DNA of 64,000 bases from Glandiceps talaboti (Eukaryota > Hemichordata > Enteropneusta > Spengelidae), in assembly GCF_964340395.1 (NCBI RefSeq), contig NC_135551.1, forward strand, positions 24,809,003 to 24,873,002. The letters run 5' to 3'. Both the position numbers and the translations under genes were made by a program. Under the pieces are notes generated by a model that had not been told where the DNA came from, did no database searches, and was given only the letters and a program-made list of their open reading frames with translations. This document shows, piece by piece, positions 63,201 to 64,000 of the stretch. The first letter of the stretch is position 1. Every line of letters starts with the position of its first letter.

Positions 63201-63828
63201 CTGTGTAATCTACCACATTCTTAGCCATATAGGGTTATTCATTTTTTTTCTCAAGAATCACTTTATAAGTTAAGCATGGTAATCAGCCATTTCACAAATA
63301 CATATCTCTGGGTCTCATGCCAGAAAGACATAACCAGTAACTTAGAATTTTCAAATAACTTCAAGGAAAAGTTTATATGTTTTATAAAAGACTTTTTCAC
63401 TGAAGTGAACCCCTGACATCAAGCAAATAATGCCTGGTCAGATTGTAAGTTGGAATGGATGATAGCTTATATCATCGAGTCAGTGCAGTAAGGTCGTATC
63501 TGCCTATACATTTGCATTGCAGATACGACCTTACTGCACTGACGTGACGATATAGTGTTTGTGGTACAACACACTGTCTTTGTCAACAAACAAAAAGTAC
63601 TGCACCTGAACATGTGTATCATACAACCACTGAATTTCCAGGGTTTTTTCCTTATTTTCAGACCTCTAACCAGAGCATACCAGGAAGTAGCGAAATCGAT
63701 ATTCCTGGAGACTACCGGTGCTGGTGGTAGTAGTGACAGAAGGAAAACACACTCCAACCTCCAGGAGAAAGTCAACGGACTATGGACCAATATTAGATTA
63801 TTTGAGAAAGCCATTAGGGTTGTAGGCG
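54218..63828 (+). CDS. UFL1: E3 UFM1-protein ligase 1, first 13 exons (3' end outside window)
   Basis: Coding exons: 54218-54297, 55641-55786, 56053-56091, 56423-56520, 57265-57379, 58099-58229, 58847-58905, 59559-59705, 60365-60540, 61409-61579, 62067-62295, 62693-62816 and 63662-63828. All are GT-AG with matching phases, encoding 560 residues; the vertebrate protein is about 794, so roughly the last 230 residues lie beyond the right edge. The match is clear from the start: [15 protein letters not shown], then [22 protein letters not shown] and [13 protein letters not shown]. Also VVGGRQDKA-like [33 protein letters not shown], and the Lys/Gly-rich linker (GGGGNARE) near residues 410-450. UFL1 transfers UFM1 from UFC1 to substrates such as ribosomal protein uL24 at the ER, acting with UFBP1 (DDRGK1) and CDK5RAP3; it has no catalytic Cys and works as a scaffold. 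It shares a promoter region with the coiled-coil gene. Confidence 0.96.
55263..55297. repeat. Short perfect hairpin in UFL1 intron 1
   Basis: TAACACATTGTTAC at 55263-55276 is the exact complement of 55284-55297, with a 7-base loop. Confidence 0.6.
56521..56707. repeat. About 30-bp tandem repeat starting at a splice donor
   Basis: Six imperfect copies of AGGTCAACATGGGGTCATCA begin exactly at the 5' end of UFL1 intron 4. Three copies carry a GTAGGT hexamer (56521, 56585 and 56651), the first being the donor itself. Confidence 0.85.
57709..57857. repeat. Dispersed repeat copy in UFL1 intron 5
   Basis: About 150 bp sharing long identical blocks (such as GATTTCTTGTGAGTCACCAC and TCACTAGAAATTGTGTGCAT) with 58256-58435 in the next intron. 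It lies in the same orientation. Confidence 0.85.
58256..58435. repeat. Dispersed repeat copy in UFL1 intron 6
   Basis: Second direct copy of the repeat at 57709-57857, with an extra stretch near 58282-58302. The two copies bracket exon 6. Confidence 0.85.
59825..59893. repeat. GT microsatellite in UFL1 intron 8
   Basis: GT/GTCT repeat run; the flanking open frames are low-complexity. Confidence 0.95.
63468..63554 (+). other. Long hairpin in UFL1 intron 12
   Basis: A perfect 25-bp inverted repeat (63479-63503 and 63519-63543, core GTCAGTGCAGTAAGGTCG) with a 15-base loop. Imperfect pairing extends outward on each side for about 11 bases. It is 108 bp upstream of exon 13. The size and shape fit either a miRNA precursor or a minimal fold-back element. 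Confidence 0.6.
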
Positions 63829-64000
63829 GTAAGAAATCTTGCATGGGTTAGTGTCTGCGCTTTCATTATTTGGTATATTTTATTTTATTATTATTATAGT
63901 AATATTTTGCAGCATCCTGTGCTTGCACTCTATTCAAAACACAAAATTTTCTGAACTTTGCACATTTATGAGTCCGTACAATATAGTTACTTTGGAACGA

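Overview
This is genomic DNA from a multicellular animal. The two best genes are split by GT-AG introns, the protein families are metazoan, and the non-coding DNA is AT-rich with microsatellites, a Penelope-like retroelement, fold-back elements and segmental duplications. The species cannot be fixed from sequence alone. An invertebrate, possibly a marine deuterostome such as a hemichordate or amphioxus relative, is my best guess. Nothing bacterial or viral was seen.

Layout. (1) 1-5 kb: a tandem array of rhodopsin-like GPCR sequence on the minus strand. It has one intact intronless gene (3185-4234), one copy with a homopolymer frameshift that runs off the left edge (1-619), and at least three decayed TM7/C-tail relics. 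(2) 8.7-26.6 kb: four minus-strand genes, each with an uninterrupted ORF, for type I membrane receptors with a signal peptide, three Ig domains, one TM and a long tyrosine-motif tail. Three tails end in paired ITIM-like motifs (YAEL, YADL or YAEI). The fourth (21573-23159) is cut short before them. Each has a TATA-like box about 90-110 bp upstream of its ATG. Between the second and third receptors lies a 5'-truncated Penelope-like element (GIY-YIG end). It starts in a 181-bp palindrome and is split by a 1233-bp fold-back element with a 7-bp target duplication. (3) 27.3-36.7 kb: three tandem, rearranged copies of a non-coding segment, rich in CATA/CA microsatellites. (4) 37.3-53.9 kb: a 13-exon minus-strand gene for an unrecognised 581-residue charged, coiled-coil protein. 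(5) 54.2-63.8 kb: the first 13 exons (560 residues) of UFL1, the UFM1 E3 ligase, continuing past the right edge.

How they fit together. UFL1 and the coiled-coil gene are head to head, 290 bp apart between start codons. An RFX-type X-box lies 9 bp from the coiled-coil gene's ATG, which suggests (inference) a ciliary role for that gene. The Ig receptor cluster looks like a locally expanded family of inhibitory-type cell-surface receptors, and is the most interesting system here: an intact-tail set plus a tailless paralogue resembles paired-receptor arrangements of immune-type gene families. Exon positions, family names and repeat boundaries were read by eye; no database search or alignment program was used.
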